64,000 nt of DNA from positions 558,001 to 622,000 of the forward strand of contig QRDG01000614.1 in the NCBI GenBank assembly GCA_012064385.1, written 5' to 3'. Positions 10,319 to 22,529 of the stretch are shown here, piece by piece (position 1 is the stretch's first letter; each line of letters opens with the position of its first letter). The DNA comes from Puccinellia tenuiflora. Taxonomy: Eukaryota; Streptophyta; Magnoliopsida; Poales; Poaceae. The notes beneath the pieces are model-generated. The model saw only the letters and a list, made by a program, of their open reading frames with translations, was not told the DNA's origin and did no database searches. The position numbers and the translations under genes were made by a program.

Positions 10319-10832
10319 GGGTGTGTTCGGTTCTGGAATTCCAGGAGAATGGAATGGAACGGTTCCGTTCCTCGGAACGATTCTTGTGTTCGGTTTCGGG
10401 ATAGGAACGGAACGCACTGGTTCCACTAGAGGGAATATTCCTCCAATATGGACCGGTCCGGCCGATTCGGCCGGACGGGGTGGAATTGCATAGTGCGTCT
10501 CTCTAATTAATCAAGTTTAGCACTAATTAATCAAGTTTAGCACTAATTAATTAAGATTAGCACTAATTAATTAATGATTAGAAATAATTAATCAATTAGT
10601 AATTAATTAATCAAGATTATGAATAATTAATCAAGTTTAGAAATAATTAATCATGTTTAGGAATAATTAATCGAGTTTAGGAGTAATTCCATTCTCATCC
10701 CATTCCATTCCATTCTTCCCCGTTCCAAAACCGAACGCAGGGCTGGAACAGTTCCGTGACATTTTTTTGTCCGAACCGAACGCAGGGATGGAACGGTTCC
10801 GTGACCGCCGATTCCATCAACTGAACACACCC
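10319..10832. mobile_element. PIF/Harbinger-type MITE (514 bp)
   Basis: Termini GGGTGTGTTCGGTT and AACTGAACACACCC are inverted repeats flanked by TTA (10316-10318 and 10833-10835), the PIF/Harbinger target site. Palindromic GGAATGGAACGGTTCCGTTC-like motifs lie near each end. The middle (about 10503-10690) is an AT-rich array of about nine 20-bp units around CTAATTAATCAAGTTTAGCA. No coding capacity. Confidence 0.88.
10503..10690. repeat. 20-bp AT-rich tandem array inside the MITE
   Basis: Units resemble 'ATTAATCAAGTTTAGNANTA'. The first three are nearly exact 20-mers and later ones drift. It accounts for most of the MITE interior. Confidence 0.85.
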
Positions 10833-10933
10833 TTAGTTGGACCACTGCCTGCACGCACCAGTTTGTTGTCTCACGAGTGTTTATTTGCTACACATGAGAT
10901 GCGTAGGAACCATCTCATGTCTGGTGGCTTCTA

Positions 10934-11105
10934 CTCCCTCCGTTCCACAATATAAGATGTTTTAGATGTTTCACATATTGTCTAGATTCGGACTAAAAGA
11001 ATGAAAAGTGGGTGAACACATACACTAAAACATGTCTAGATATATGTGATACAAATACGAATGTGGAAAAGGCCTAAAACATCTTATATTATGGAACGGA
11101 GGGAG
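10934..11105. mobile_element. Stowaway MITE (172 bp)
   Basis: Ends CTCCCTCCGTTCCACAATAT and, inverted, CTCCCTCCGTTCCATAATAT, followed inward by AAGATGTTTTAG. TA duplications are at 10932-10933 and 11106-11107. It lies about 140 bp past the stop codon of the MDR gene. Confidence 0.95.
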
Positions 11106-11243
11106 TATGCAAGAAAGGCTGTACGCCTGTACATCACATTATTGGCATGCTACACACGAGACGACATTATCACCGACAATAAGATGCATGTAGTATAGTA
11201 TAGTAGACATTCGAAGATATCCTTGGGAACCCATTCCAGGGAA

Positions 11244-14200
11244 TCAAAGTCTCGATTTTGCTGATGAGCCCATAACAAGCATGACTTTACCGACGGCCTT
11301 CCTATCTCTCAAGGCAGCAAAAGCGAGATGAGCCTGTAGAAAAATTTAACGGTAAATCACAACATACATGCAAAAATACATGTGATTTTGGACTCGATCC
11401 GAGAGTCGTTTAATAGGAGTATGACAATTGACTATTGACGGTAGAGCTCCGCATATTTACCCACACACAAAAAGTAGGGCATGAACATGGACATCATTTT
11501 GTTAGGGATGGCTTGATGTACATTACCAGAAACAGACTAATGAGTACCACAAGATTAGGTCAAATCCTGGTAGCAATTTCCATTTTAGAAACAAAACACT
11601 ACTACGGACGCATAGCCACAGGGAAATGATGTTCTCTTGGATACTATTCTTCACCAGCATATCAATACTCAAAAGCTCAACCAAAATTAGTATGAATTGT
11701 AAGCAGTCAGATGATGCAAAGATTATGCGATGGCAAGCACCGCAAGTGGTTCATTAATGACTAAACTAGAAATTCCATCCAAATGCATCTATTTTGAAGT
11801 TTAATGTTCCTTACCTCCGGGAGCCTGTAGGTGTGTGAGATTTTAACTGTTATCAAACCCTTTGAAAGCCATGACAGAAGTTCGTTAAGTGAGTCAATGA
11901 GTACAGCTGGCCGATGAATTAAGTAACTTCCCCAATACAGGCCATGAATTGTCCAGTTCTGAAACATCACACCACAATTAGCTAGTAGTCTTAATAAACA
12001 TAAATTCAGTAGAAAGCAGTTCTATCAGTAAGCAATACCCTTACTACACAAGTTACCAAGTGCTGTAAAGTATAAATATACTGAATTCCCAATATTGCCA
12101 TCTCATGTTCTAGAGCTATCCTAGGTGCTATCAACTAACGTTGAACTAAAACAAATACAACTTTCCATTGGCTGATTGTATTACAACTTTCTTGCATATA
12201 TAATTTTGATGCAAAAGCAAAACTTATAGGATTGCTGTCCATGGTACTGACTGATAGATTCTCTAATTAGTTTCAATGTGATGTTACAGGAATCTACACA
12301 CTACAGTGGCGTTTCTCCTTCAGCAAGCAAAAGCCCGTCAAGGTGAAATGTCAATTCTAAGTATATGTAGCAGGTTCTGATTCTAGCAATGAAATAAAAG
12401 GACCAATCAATTAGGGCGCAGAGCCTTTGCAATGCACTAGTATACCTTAACAAGTGCAATGTTAGCTCGAATAACTGGAACATCTCCACTAGCAAATCCA
12501 ATGAGCAGAATATGTGCACCCCAATTGAGAAGTTTCAAACTATCTTGAGTAAGTTTGCCCCCAACAGGATCATATAAAACATCAACACCTTTGAGACCTC
12601 TAGCCTTTAAAAAGGACTTGGCACTCTCGATAACATTCTCCTTGCTTGAGTCAATCACATGATCAGCCCCTATGGACTTGAGATAGTGCAATTTCTCAGT
12701 TCCCCTGAAATCAAGACGTACAATATTTAGGTAGCCCAAAACAATTGGCTAAATAACATAAGTACATAACCACGACCTATGTTTGAGAGAAAAAAGGTAA
12801 CAATGATCAAATAATTTAGTTGTTCGTGCAATCACCTGGCAACTGCAATAACAATAGCACCACAAACTTTTCCTATTTGTACAGCAGATACCCCAACACC
12901 ACCAGCAGCACCAAGCACAAGTAGCACCTGAAATTACAACTTACATTAATGAGAATCACTACTGGGAGAAGCCTAGGAGTACATCAGATAGTTGCCTAAT
13001 ACCTACTGAGCTTACGTTTCATATTGATGTAAAATGCATCAGAGCTCTTAAAAAGTATTCGAGTTGTGTCAAATGAGTCACAAACGTATGAAAATGCACA
13101 TCTGAGTCCTCATAGTACAATAGTGATTCATCTCATGTCCAACCCATGTCTGACATGCCCGTGTGGCGCGTTGACTGTCGTATCTTTTAATGTTGTTGTC
13201 CAAACCAGTGGCAGAGAGTAGTTTTCTAGGCACAACTCGAAATCTTTAGTACATGGTGTCGTGGAAGCTCTCATGGACGCCCACAGCTCTAACAACCACC
13301 TCCTTACCTCCTCCTCCACCACCAATGACGGCAGGGGTTGGGAACGATGCTGCCAGCTCAGTGCTATGCTTGTAGTGGTGGGTCTACATTTCAGGGAGCT
13401 TGGTTGGTGGAACCGATAAATTGATCGAGGTAAAACGGCCGTCGAGGCAATGAGAACCTGCAGTGCAAGGGAATGGGGCAGAGCATACCACATGCAAAGA
13501 ATGGGTGGCACATCATCTCGCCGGAACCGGAGGAGACTACCAGAATTCCAGCGGTGCAAGGCCCTGCTTGAGCTCTCTAAATTGGCATAGGCTTCATCAT
13601 GTCCAGGCGGTGCTGTAGGTGCGCGGAATCGTCCTGCAACATCTTGGTTTGCCGGAATTGGATGGCAACCACAGTGTGCTATGACAGAGGGCACCACTGC
13701 AGGGAGACAAAGAAGAGGCTGGAAGACGGCTGAGGATCATATCAACCGTGGGGCAGACTGGGAGGAGCCACAGCTTGGTGACTGGCACTGGCGACATACA
13801 ATCGGCAGGATCGTCGCTTCATGCTAGCTCCGCCTGCGGCCTACATCAGGGTGGCTGCCTACTGCTGCACACCAGCAGGAAAAACAACGCCGACACCTAG
13901 GGGATCCAGCCCTTGAACTTCGTCTCAACGAACTCCGTGGCCCACCCGGCCTAGGCGCCGGCGACGACAAGTAGTACCCAGAGAGACGTCCTAGACTCCT
14001 AGTGTGCTAAAAATGTTTACATATCTGAATACTAATTGTAGGCAATATGGGGGTTCCATCAACCAGAGGGAAGAAATCAAAGAAGGTAAGAAACCTACTC
14101 ACTAATTAAACAAAAAACAAAAGAAACAAATAGTATGTCAGATGTGCGGTCCCAATTATAAGAGTTCGAATTCGGACATGACCCACATGAGATCTTTGCA

Positions 14201-15018
14201 AGCATGATATGAATGCATATTATATATACAATAAGTACATCTACAGTTAAATGTGCAATCAAGAATGAAATAGTAGCATGGGGAACCCACCTGACCAGAC
14301 TTCAATTGAGCCCTGTGGACAAGGGCCAAGTGTGATGTACCAAATGCAACAGGTAATGCTCCAGCAGCGACCAGGTCACATCCATCAGGCACTAGGAATC
14401 TGAAACACAGTAAAGATTGCACCGATTTAACACATGGTTTTGCTATTTTAAACTTGGTTTAAGTTGATTTTTCTGTAGATTGGATTGGCTTTCGGCAAGT
14501 CTGTATGTCTGATTTTGACCAAATGCTAACGGATCAACGAAATGTACTTGGGGCGCCTACCTAAGACAAGATCTCTGTAGATAAATTTACAATCACCGGA
14601 AACCTAACACAGCAAGTTAAGTGTAAACTTCCTAGAGAAATTAGCAACCAGGAGAGGGAAACGGAACTCACAGCCCCTTCTCCTCGGCGACGATGAACTC
14701 GGCAAAGGACCCGACGCTGGCGAGGGAGCAGACGCGGTCGCCGGGCCGGAATCTGCGCACGCCGGGGCCGACGGCGTCGACGACACCCGCGTAGTCGGAC
14801 CCCGGCACGAAGGGCAGCGGGGGCCGCTCCTGGTACTTGCCCTGCACCTGCAGGAACGTCGCGAAGTTGAGGCTGGTCGCCGCCACGCGCACACGCACGG
14901 ACGTCGGCGACGAGAGCTCCGGGACAGGTCGGTCGCCGGAGACCGCCTCGAACGGCGAGTCGTCTCCGCCGGGTGGTAGCGTGGGATCCCCGAGCCGCCG
15001 CACCACGAGCGTCTCCAT
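11244..15018 (-). CDS. Quinone oxidoreductase-like MDR enzyme, six exons, C-terminal SRL
   Basis: Coding exons (minus strand): 15018-14672, 14399-14291, 12927-12836, 12704-12446, 11958-11815, 11333-11244. All introns are GT-AG. The sum is 1041 nt, encoding 346 residues with no internal stop. The N-terminal GroES-like half carries the quinone-reductase signature region (PFVPGSDYAGVVDAVGPGV, about residues 72-90). The nucleotide-binding fold shows LGAAGGVGVSAVQIGK (about 157-172), then ADHVIDSSKE and DVLYDPVGGKL. The Cys/His zinc ligands of alcohol dehydrogenases are not present. Such enzymes reduce quinones or enones with NADPH. The protein ends K-S-R-L, a type 1 peroxisomal targeting tripeptide with a preceding basic residue, so peroxisomal location is likely. 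Exon 1 is GC-rich, as is common for grass genes. Its first 34 codons recur at 19633-19734. Confidence 0.92.
12928..14290 (-). other. Intron 2 of the MDR gene with a GC-rich insert
   Basis: This 1.36-kb intron is the longest in the gene. Its middle (about 13120-13990) is clearly richer in GC than the flanks and carries a 189-codon antisense-free frame (13697-13128) with no known motif. That looks like inserted material, perhaps a retroposon or MULE, but I could not define ends or a TSD. Confidence 0.4.
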
Positions 15019-15384
15019 TTTTTTGGGTTGGGATTTGGACTCTGGAGCAGGTTCGGATTTGGACGGGGGAAGCGAGAAGAGAAGACCGGACTCCCCCAGT
15101 CCCCAACGGCCAACGCTAACTGACTACTGAGTACTGAGTACTGAGTGCCTACCCGAGTGTTGGAAGGTGGTGCATGACTACAAACTGGGGATTTTTCACA
15201 TGCAGGATGCCTCAATTTCACGATTTTTTAGCGGTGAAGGACCGATTGATCGTTTATATTCACGAGCATACGGGGCCGGCAGCTAAAATTTATCTCAGAC
15301 AAATATAATCATGGAGCAAATATTATTTTCATTGGAAAAACACTGATACAATACATTACGAGTTAACACATTCAGAACAACGAT

Positions 15385-15690
15385 TTTGACTCCCGAGCTA
15401 AACTACCTACTCCTGCATGTTTTCGAAATTATGGGTGGTGAAATGACATTTGTGGTGCCGTGTACAAAAAAAACAGTGGTCATTGTTTGATATATTTGTT
15501 GATACAAATGAGCATTGTTTTTTTTTTGCTTTTTTGCACAGATCACCAAAAGTGTTATTTCACCACGAACTTTTGCATATACTTAAAAAAATAGTATATA
15601 TTTGTTGTCCTTTTTTTCCAGATCTTTTTGAAGTGTTTACATTTTTTTAATTTCGAAAACAGTCAGGAGTAAGTGAGCTCGGGAGTCAAA
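15385..15690. mobile_element. Small inverted-repeat element (copy in unit 1)
   Basis: Left end TTTGACTCCCGAGCT..ACTCCTG..TGTTTTCGAAATT is matched by the inverted right end (AATTTCGAAAACAGTCAGGAGT..GAGCTCGGGAGTCAAA split into parts), about 45 bp of imperfect TIR. No clear TSD, so the superfamily is open. The counterpart in unit 2 is 20078-20415. Confidence 0.6.
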
Positions 15691-15999
15691 GGGGATTTTT
15701 TGATTTAGTGTTCACAACTTCAAAACAAATTTGGATGTTCATATTACGTGCTAATACTAGATATGATAACAATTAGAAAAATTCAAAAATGATTAATAAA
15801 ACTTCGACAATCGATGATAAAATTTGAAATGTCCAAATTCACCTACAAAGAAACTCTACAAGATAAAAAAGGATATATTAGTAAATCATATGATCATACC
15901 TTCAAATATATTCATGATGATATTTGTCTTAAAAAATGTATTCATGAGGTAATGAAAAATACTGTGATAGTACAAATGAAGTGCTAATTAGTCTTAGGC

Positions 16000-17278
16000 C
16001 TACGAGGTAATTGTCATCTCCTCTTCTTCATGGCTCTTTGAGAAATCGCACCACCATCAAGTTGTATAAGCAGCTCCCGGTTGGTGGAACATACCATCCC
16101 AGTCATTCAACTATCCATTATGAGCTCGTTACATAGTTTGGATTTAGTGATCTCAATTGTCGAAAAAGCCCTCTCAACCAATGTCTTTGACACCGGTAAT
16201 ATCATTGCCTAATATCAAAGCCAACTAAAAAAGCTTATAGACCAATGGGAAGAACGAATGCTTCTCGTTTCAACCATCTTTGTAGCCAAACTTAAAAAAT
16301 TATGCAAGTACAAACAAATAAATGCATTCTCACATGGTGAATGTAAGTCTTATGGAGGCCTCTTATGGTGACCATTAGAAAACCACGTGATAGATTGAAC
16401 ATAGACGATCAAGCTTGTCCACATTAAACATTGAGAAAGGGTTCTTGAGACTAAGGTATAAGATGCTCTCTATTGCCTCTATAAATGCTTCACAAAAGTG
16501 GCGATCCATGTGAAAACACATCTTGTCAATGGAAACATAGATGTTCTCACTTTTTTAGATGTGAAAGTTAGTGTAGGAAGCCTCGAACGAACCAACACCG
16601 TATTTGTTCATCCATATGTGACACCGGAATACCCTTTTCCATGCTAAAAATGTTGGATCTCGTCAAACCAGCCCTCCCAACCACTTTCTCTCATAGAGGA
16701 CTGCCACAATTTCACATAATTAACTACTTCCATTGCATGCACAATATTTAGATCATTCTTGCAAAAATAATAATTGAAAACTCATCTGTGCTGGCAAGAA
16801 ACTTCATCATAAGCTTTAAAATGAAACAAAATTTGTTGTTATATATTTTCTCTATCAACCCCGTCGCTTGGGTCAATCCACACCACTCATCATTGACCTC
16901 ACAGACAACATACTTTGTTGCCAACCATATTTGTTGCAAACGAAACAATGTTCGTTAATGTGAACTCCGTCTAATATCCCCGGGTCAAGTGGACTTATTT
17001 CTTAATTCAAGCCTCTTCCAATAGATATCTCACTCCTCTCATGCATATTCACCATATGTTGATGATGTTTTTTCGTAAGCCCATTTTTCAAGATGCACTT
17101 GATGTGGTCACAATCAAGGAGATGTATTCAAAGAAATCATAAATGTATGAAGAACAAACAACACAAACAACTACCAATTTGCTAATGATGCGCAAATCAA
17201 TGAAAATAGAAGGCATAAGGGTTTTCATCTAAGATCTTATTTTGCGAGACATTGAATATACCTCTCATATTAGAAGCC

Positions 17279-17351
<73 letters not shown>

Positions 17352-17860
17352 TTACCTCCTAGCCTATGAATAGATAGCTTGTAGCGATATAGAGTGTGAA
17401 TAAGAGCTTTATTTAATGCATCTGATGTAGTCTCATGGATATGATATAGAGAAAGAATTATTTCCACAACCTTGCCATCATTAATAACATACCTGCAACA
17501 AAACAACTGCAAGAAGGTTAAACGAAAGCAAAGTATGGAACAATAGGTAAATTTAATAAAGACAAAAATACTAAGCTCAACATTACGTCCATTTGCTCTT
17601 TCATGGATATATCACGTGATGCATCAATAAGAACAGAAGAGTTCTTATCACCAATTTCTCCCATAATCACCTTGATGACTTCTAGTGTACAATACTTGGA
17701 AATATCCTTTTGAATTTTGTGAGAGATCACCTTGAAGATTTCACCATGCTCATAAACATGCTTCACTTTTTCATAATTATGTTTTACCAATCTACCATCT
17801 CCCGGAAGTTACCCTTGTTTAATAGACTAATTAAGTTTCATATATTAAATGTGTGCAACA
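16000..17860 (-). pseudogene. hAT-type (DUF4371/ZMYM1-like) transposase relic, copy 1
   Basis: In minus orientation the order is: NKGNFREMVDW near 17830; KHNYEKVKHVYEHG; SHKIQKDISKYCTLEVIKV; IGDKNSSVLIDASRDISMKE (about 17600-17660), the DUF4371 core where the family usually has LVDES.D.S.KEQM; VINDGKV..LYHIHETTSDAL; a RLGGND..DGASNMRGIFN block split by the (AT)n tract; CFVCNKYGWQQ; and near 16130-16200 KTLVERAFSTIEITKSKL, the hAT dimerisation signature. Many stops and frameshifts make it a pseudogene. The left and right transposon ends are not visible; a CACTA end abuts the upstream side. Confidence 0.8.
17285..17349. repeat. (AT)n microsatellite, about 65 bp
   Basis: A pure alternating TA tract inside the hAT relic. 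Unit 2 has only about 12 bp at the same place (near 21998-22010). Confidence 0.97.
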
Positions 17861-17869
17861 GTATGACTA

Positions 17870-18131
17870 ACATAGAAGATTTAGTACCTACAATCATGTG
17901 TGATGATATCCCAACATACACGATGAAAGACAAGACATGTGTGATCTTACATAAACTCACACGATTGAATCTACAAAAATCATGTGCGATGCCCGAGCTA
18001 TCGCACATGCTTAAACTTCAGAAATCGTGTAGGAAGCTATATCCATTGCTCACCCATGGATATTAATGGTGCTGATAACCGTGTGCGATGGGAAAAATTA
18101 GTCGTGTGAGGTCGCCTGATTTGTACTAGTG
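17870..18131 (-). mobile_element. CACTA transposon end, copy 1 (truncated)
   Basis: Read on the minus strand from 18131 it starts CACTAGTACAAATCAGGCGA and continues with repeated CATCGCACACG / TCGCACATG motifs, the subterminal repeats of a CACTA element. The element would extend leftward but meets the hAT relic at about 17860, so only one end is present. Confidence 0.7.
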
Positions 18132-18470
18132 TTGCAAAAAATAATTAGGGGTATGACAAACGCGTGAGAAGAAACAAGAAAATATTGGGCAATTAGCAAA
18201 CAAACCGTTGAATATATGAGCAAATTACTATGAGATTTAATCTGTATAAACATTAAATAAATCATGACGACAATAATGGAAATTAAACTAGCATAGTAGA
18301 TGAATAGATCAAATCTAAAACACATACTAGAGACATAAATTCTAGTAGTATCTGAAATTGAAAACATAGGAACACATATGGCGCAACGGGAGCAGAATCC
18401 GCATGCGTCAACCATGTTGATGAAGATGTTGTTGATGTCAGGAAACAAGTCGTCGTTGGGGAAGGAGTCG
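18132..18470. other. Unclassified sequence between CACTA end and LTR fragment
   Basis: AT-rich DNA, duplicated at 22792-23130. It carries an open minus-strand frame without recognisable motifs. It is probably an LTR or internal retroelement piece. Confidence 0.3.
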
Positions 18471-18951
18471 CTGCAAACCCTATGATGTGATCCATGCGCA
18501 CATAAATATATAATGGGCACCATAGGACTGTACCATATCGACATATAACTCGAATCAACCAAACATATTCAATAATTGAACCACAGGACAAAAAGAACTA
18601 CACAAACATGACATAGATCATTGGATAATACTTTTTAGCATCAAACACAATGTTTACATAGAGGGGTACAGAGGTGTGTGGGAGGATCAACCACTATATA
18701 CAATGAGGAATTGGCGATGATGACGGTGAAGGCGGCGGCCGTGGAGGAAAGGGCAAGGTGGAGGCGACGCGGGTGGCGCCGGCGCATGGCGGCGGCCGGC
18801 CGGCTAGGAGGAGTGCCGCCCCCTAACCCCCTTCCTCCATGGCTTCTTGGTGCTGTAGAGGAGCCCCCCCCCCCCCCCCTTGTAGATGAGAGCCAAGGGG
18901 GAGGCAAATTCGTGGCTTTTGGTGGCTGCCCCCAAAATTAGGGTTTCCTGT
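18471..18951 (-). mobile_element. LTR-A fragment, duplicated copy
   Basis: Matches 36860-37290 of the complete right LTR of element A ('GGGCACCATAGGACTG', 'GGATAATACTTTATAGCATC', the GGCGGCGGC block, 'AAAATTAGGGTTTCC'). At 18952 it is cut by the start of LTR-B. A run of about 15 C lies at 18864-18879. Confidence 0.8.
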
Positions 18952-19632
18952 TGTCGTGGGGTTGTCACGGCAAGTACTTACTCCGGGAAGCTAAGTTGTG
19001 GGGCCATGGCGACTAGGAACACAGAAGTTGGTTAATCTCGACGAGGGACAAGGAGTTTACCCAGGTTTGGCCCTCTCAATGGAGGTAAAGACCTACTTCC
19101 TGCTTGTTTCTTTATTGTTAGGTGTTGATATCGATTACAAGGTTCCGATCTCGCTAACTCAAGTCTCGGCGACTATGGGACTTGAGACTTCTAGCTTCTA
19201 TCTGTCTAACTTGTATTGGATCTATCTGATCTGTCTAACTTCTTCTGTCTAACTCGTTCTGGCCAACTCGTTCTCGCTAACTCGTTCTGGCCAACTCGTT
19301 CTGGCCTCTATGACGACCTAGGAACTCCACTTATATACACGAGGACTCCCAGGGTTACAGTTTGTCTCCAGGTCGGAGTCCTAATCAGGGACCTACTTCT
19401 TCGTGTCTTCCAAGTTGGGGCTCCGTCTTGTAGTTGGACTCCTTCGTACGAGTCTTCTGGAAGTGGGCCGGCCCAGTCTGGGGGGTTCTTCGGGAACCTC
19501 CCAGTCTAACTCCTTCGGGAACCTCCCAGTTTAACTCCTTTTAAGGAGTTCGCACAGTCTAACTTCTTTTAAGGAGTCCGCACAATCTAACTCCATTTAA
19601 GGAGTTCGCACGTTCTAACTCCATTTAAGGAG
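18952..19632 (-). mobile_element. LTR-B fragment, duplicated copy
   Basis: Equivalent to 23617-24350. It begins TGTCGTGGGGTTGTCACGG and breaks off at the duplication junction within 'TCTAACTCCATTTAAGGAG' repeats. Confidence 0.88.
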
Positions 19633-19734
19633 CTCCAGGACAGGTCGGTCGCCAGAGACCGCCTCGAACGGCGAGTCGTCGCCGCAGGGTGGTAGCGTGG
19701 GATCCCCGAGCCGCCGCACCACGAGCGTCTCCAT
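19633..19734 (-). pseudogene. Truncated duplicate of MDR exon 1
   Basis: Start codon at 19734-19732 and 34 codons (METLVVRRLGD written as M-E-T-L.., with Gly to Cys and Pro to Leu changes against the intact exon), then the frame runs into LTR-B sequence. The upstream region, including part of the promoter, is duplicated with it. Cannot encode a functional enzyme. Confidence 0.93.
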
Positions 19735-20077
19735 TTTTTTGGGTTGGGATTGGACTCTGGAGCGGGTTCGGATTTGAATGGGGGAAGCTAGAAGAGAAGA
19801 CCGGACTCCTTAATACCCCAACGGCCAACGCTAACTGACTACTGACTTCCTACCCGAGTGTTGGAAGGTGGTGCATGACTACAAACTGGGGATTTTTCAC
19901 ATGCGGGATGCATCAATTTCACGAATTTTTAGCGGTGAAGGATTGATCGTTTATATTCACGAGCGTACGGGGCGACAGCTAAAATTTATCTCAGACAAAT
20001 ATAATCATGGAGCAAATATTATTTTCATTGGAAAAACACTGATACAATACACAAGTTAACACATTCGGAAGAACGAT

Positions 20078-20415
20078 TTTGACTCCCGAGCTAAACTACC
20101 TACTCCTGCATGTTTTCGAAATTCCTAAGGTTAATATACTAATTTTCTAATTATGGGTGGTGAAATGACATTTGTGGTGTCGTGTACAAAAAAAACAGTG
20201 GTCATTGTTTGATATATTTGTTGATACAAATGAGCATTGTTTTTTTTTTTTTGCTTTTTTGCACAGATCACCAAAAGTGTTATTTCACCACGAACTTTTG
20301 CATATACTTAAAAAAATAGTATATGTTTGTTGTCCTTTTTTTCCAGATCTTTTTGAAGTGTTTACATGTTTTTAATTTCGAAAACAGTTAGGAGTAGGTG
20401 AGCTCGGGAGTCAAA
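20078..20415. mobile_element. Small inverted-repeat element (copy in unit 2)
   Basis: Same TIRs as 15385-15690. It retains about 31 bp ('CCTAAGGTTAATATAC...') missing from the unit 1 copy, where the gap is bounded by AATT, consistent with a microhomology deletion. Confidence 0.6.
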
Positions 20416-20739
20416 GGGGATTTTTTGATTTAATGTTCACAACTTCAAAACAAATTTGGATGTTCATATTACGTGCTAATACTAGATATGATAACAATTA
20501 GAAAACTTCCAAAACCATTAATAAAACTTCGACAATCGATGATAAAATTTGAAATGTCCAAATTCACCCACAAAGAAACTCTACAAGATAAAAAAGGATA
20601 TATTAGTAAATCATATGATCATACCTTCAAATATATCCACGATTATATTTGTCTTAAAAAATGTATTCATGAGGTAATGAAAAATACTGTGATAGTACAA
20701 ATGAAGTGCTAATTAGTCTTAGGCCTACGAGGTAATTGT

Positions 20740-22520
20740 CATCTCCTCTTCTTCATGGCTCTTTGAGAAATCGCACCACCATCAAGTTGTATAAGCAGCT
20801 CCCGGTTGGTGGAACATACCATCCCAGTCATTCAACTATCCATTATGAGCTCGTTACATAGTTTGGATTTAGTGATCTCAATTGTCGAAAAAGCCCTCTC
20901 AACCAATGTCTTTGACACCGGTAATATCATTGCCTAATATCAAAGCCAACTAAAAAAGCTTATAGACCAATGGGAAGAACGAATGCTTCTCGTTTCAACC
21001 ATCTTTGTAGCCAAACTTTAAAAATTATGCAAGTACAAACAGATAAATGCATTCTCACATGGTGAATGTAAGTCTTGTGGAGGCCTCTGATGGTGACCAT
21101 TAGAAAACCACGTGATAGATTGAACATAGACGATCAAGCTTGTCCACGTTAAACATTGAGAAAGGGTTCTTGAGACTAAGGTATAAGATGCTCTCTATTG
21201 CCTCTATAAATGCTTCACAGAAGTGGCAATCCATGTGAAAACACATCTTGTCAATGGAAACATAGATGATCTCACTTTTTTAGATGTGAAGGTTAGTGTA
21301 GGAAGCCTCGAACGAACCAACACCGTATTGTTCATCCATATGTGACACCGGAACCATGCTAAAAATGTTGGATCTCGTCAAACCAGCCCTCCCAACCACT
21401 TTCTCTCATAGAGGACTGCCACAATTTCACATAATTAACTAATTCCATTGCATGCACAAAATTTAGATCATTCTTGCAAAAATAATAATTGAAAACTCAT
21501 CTGTGCTGGCAAGCAACTTCATCATAAGCTTTAAAATGAAACAAAATTTGTTGTTATCTATTTTCTCTATCAACCCCATCGCTTGGGTCAATCCACACCA
21601 CTCATCATTAACCTCACAGACAACATACTTTGTTGCCAACCAAATTTGTTGCAAACGAAACAATGTTCGTTAATGTGAACTCCGTCTAATATCCCCGGGT
21701 CAAGTGGACTTGTTTCTTAATTCAAGCCTCTTCCAATAGATATCTCACTCCTCTCAGGCATATTCACCATATGTTGATGATGTTTTTCCGTAAGCCCATT
21801 TTTCAAGATGCACTTGATGTGGTCACAATCAAGGAGATGTATTCAAAGAAATCATAAATGTATGAAGAACAAACAACACAAACAACTACCAATTTGCTAA
21901 TGATGCGCAAATCAATGAAAATAGAAGGCATAAGGGTTTTCATCTAAGATCTTATTTTGCGAGACATTGAATATACCTCTCATATTAGAAGCCCCATCAT
22001 ATATATATCATTACCCTCCTAGCCTATGAATAGATAGCTTGTAGCGATATAGAGTGTGAATAAGAGCTTTATTTAGTGCATCTGATGTAGTCTCATGGAT
22101 ATGATATAGAGAAAGAATTAGTTCCACAACCTTGACATCATCAATAACATACTTGCAACAAAACAACTGCAAGAAGGTTAAATGAAAGCAAAGTATGGAA
22201 CAATAGGTAAATTTAATAAAGACAAAAATACTAAGATCAACATTACGTCCATTTGCTCTTTCATGGATATATCACGTGATGCATCAATAAGAACAGAAGA
22301 GTTCTTATCACAAATTTCTCCCATAATCACCTTGATGACTTCTAGTGTACAATACTTGGAAATATCCTTTTGAATTTTGTGAGAGATCACCTTGAAGATT
22401 TCACCATGCTCATAAACATGCTTCACTTTTTCATAATTATGTTTTACCAATCTACCATCTCCCGGAAGTTACCCTTGTTTAATAGACTAATTAAGTTTCA
22501 TATATTAAATGTGTGCAACA
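20740..22520 (-). pseudogene. hAT-type transposase relic, copy 2
   Basis: Duplicate of 16000-17860 with the same motif order. Here the DGASNMRGIFN block is preceded by a short TATATATA tract and one extra G upstream (TAGGAGGG) that shifts the frame. Also a pseudogene. Confidence 0.8.
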
Positions 22521-22529
22521 GTATGACTA

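Larger units (their letters stand above)
14917..19632. repeat. Tandem segmental duplication, unit 1 (4716 bp)
   Basis: This unit and 19633-24350 are collinear with high identity. Positions correspond with an offset of 4716 at the left (ATG at 15018 and 19734), 4665 in the middle (LTR edge 18952 and 23617) and 4718 at the right. It begins inside exon 1 of the MDR gene and ends in the minisatellite of an LTR. At the junction GAG (19630-19632) is shared by both edges. Unit 1 differs by a large (AT)n expansion at 17285-17349 and by lacking about 31 bp near 15430. Confidence 0.95.

Noticed and set aside
18098..18562. 154-codon minus-strand ORF (and its twin at 22758-23222) with hydrophobic stretches
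   Set aside because: Conserved between the two units only because of the recent duplication; no family motif and it lies in retroelement-like sequence.
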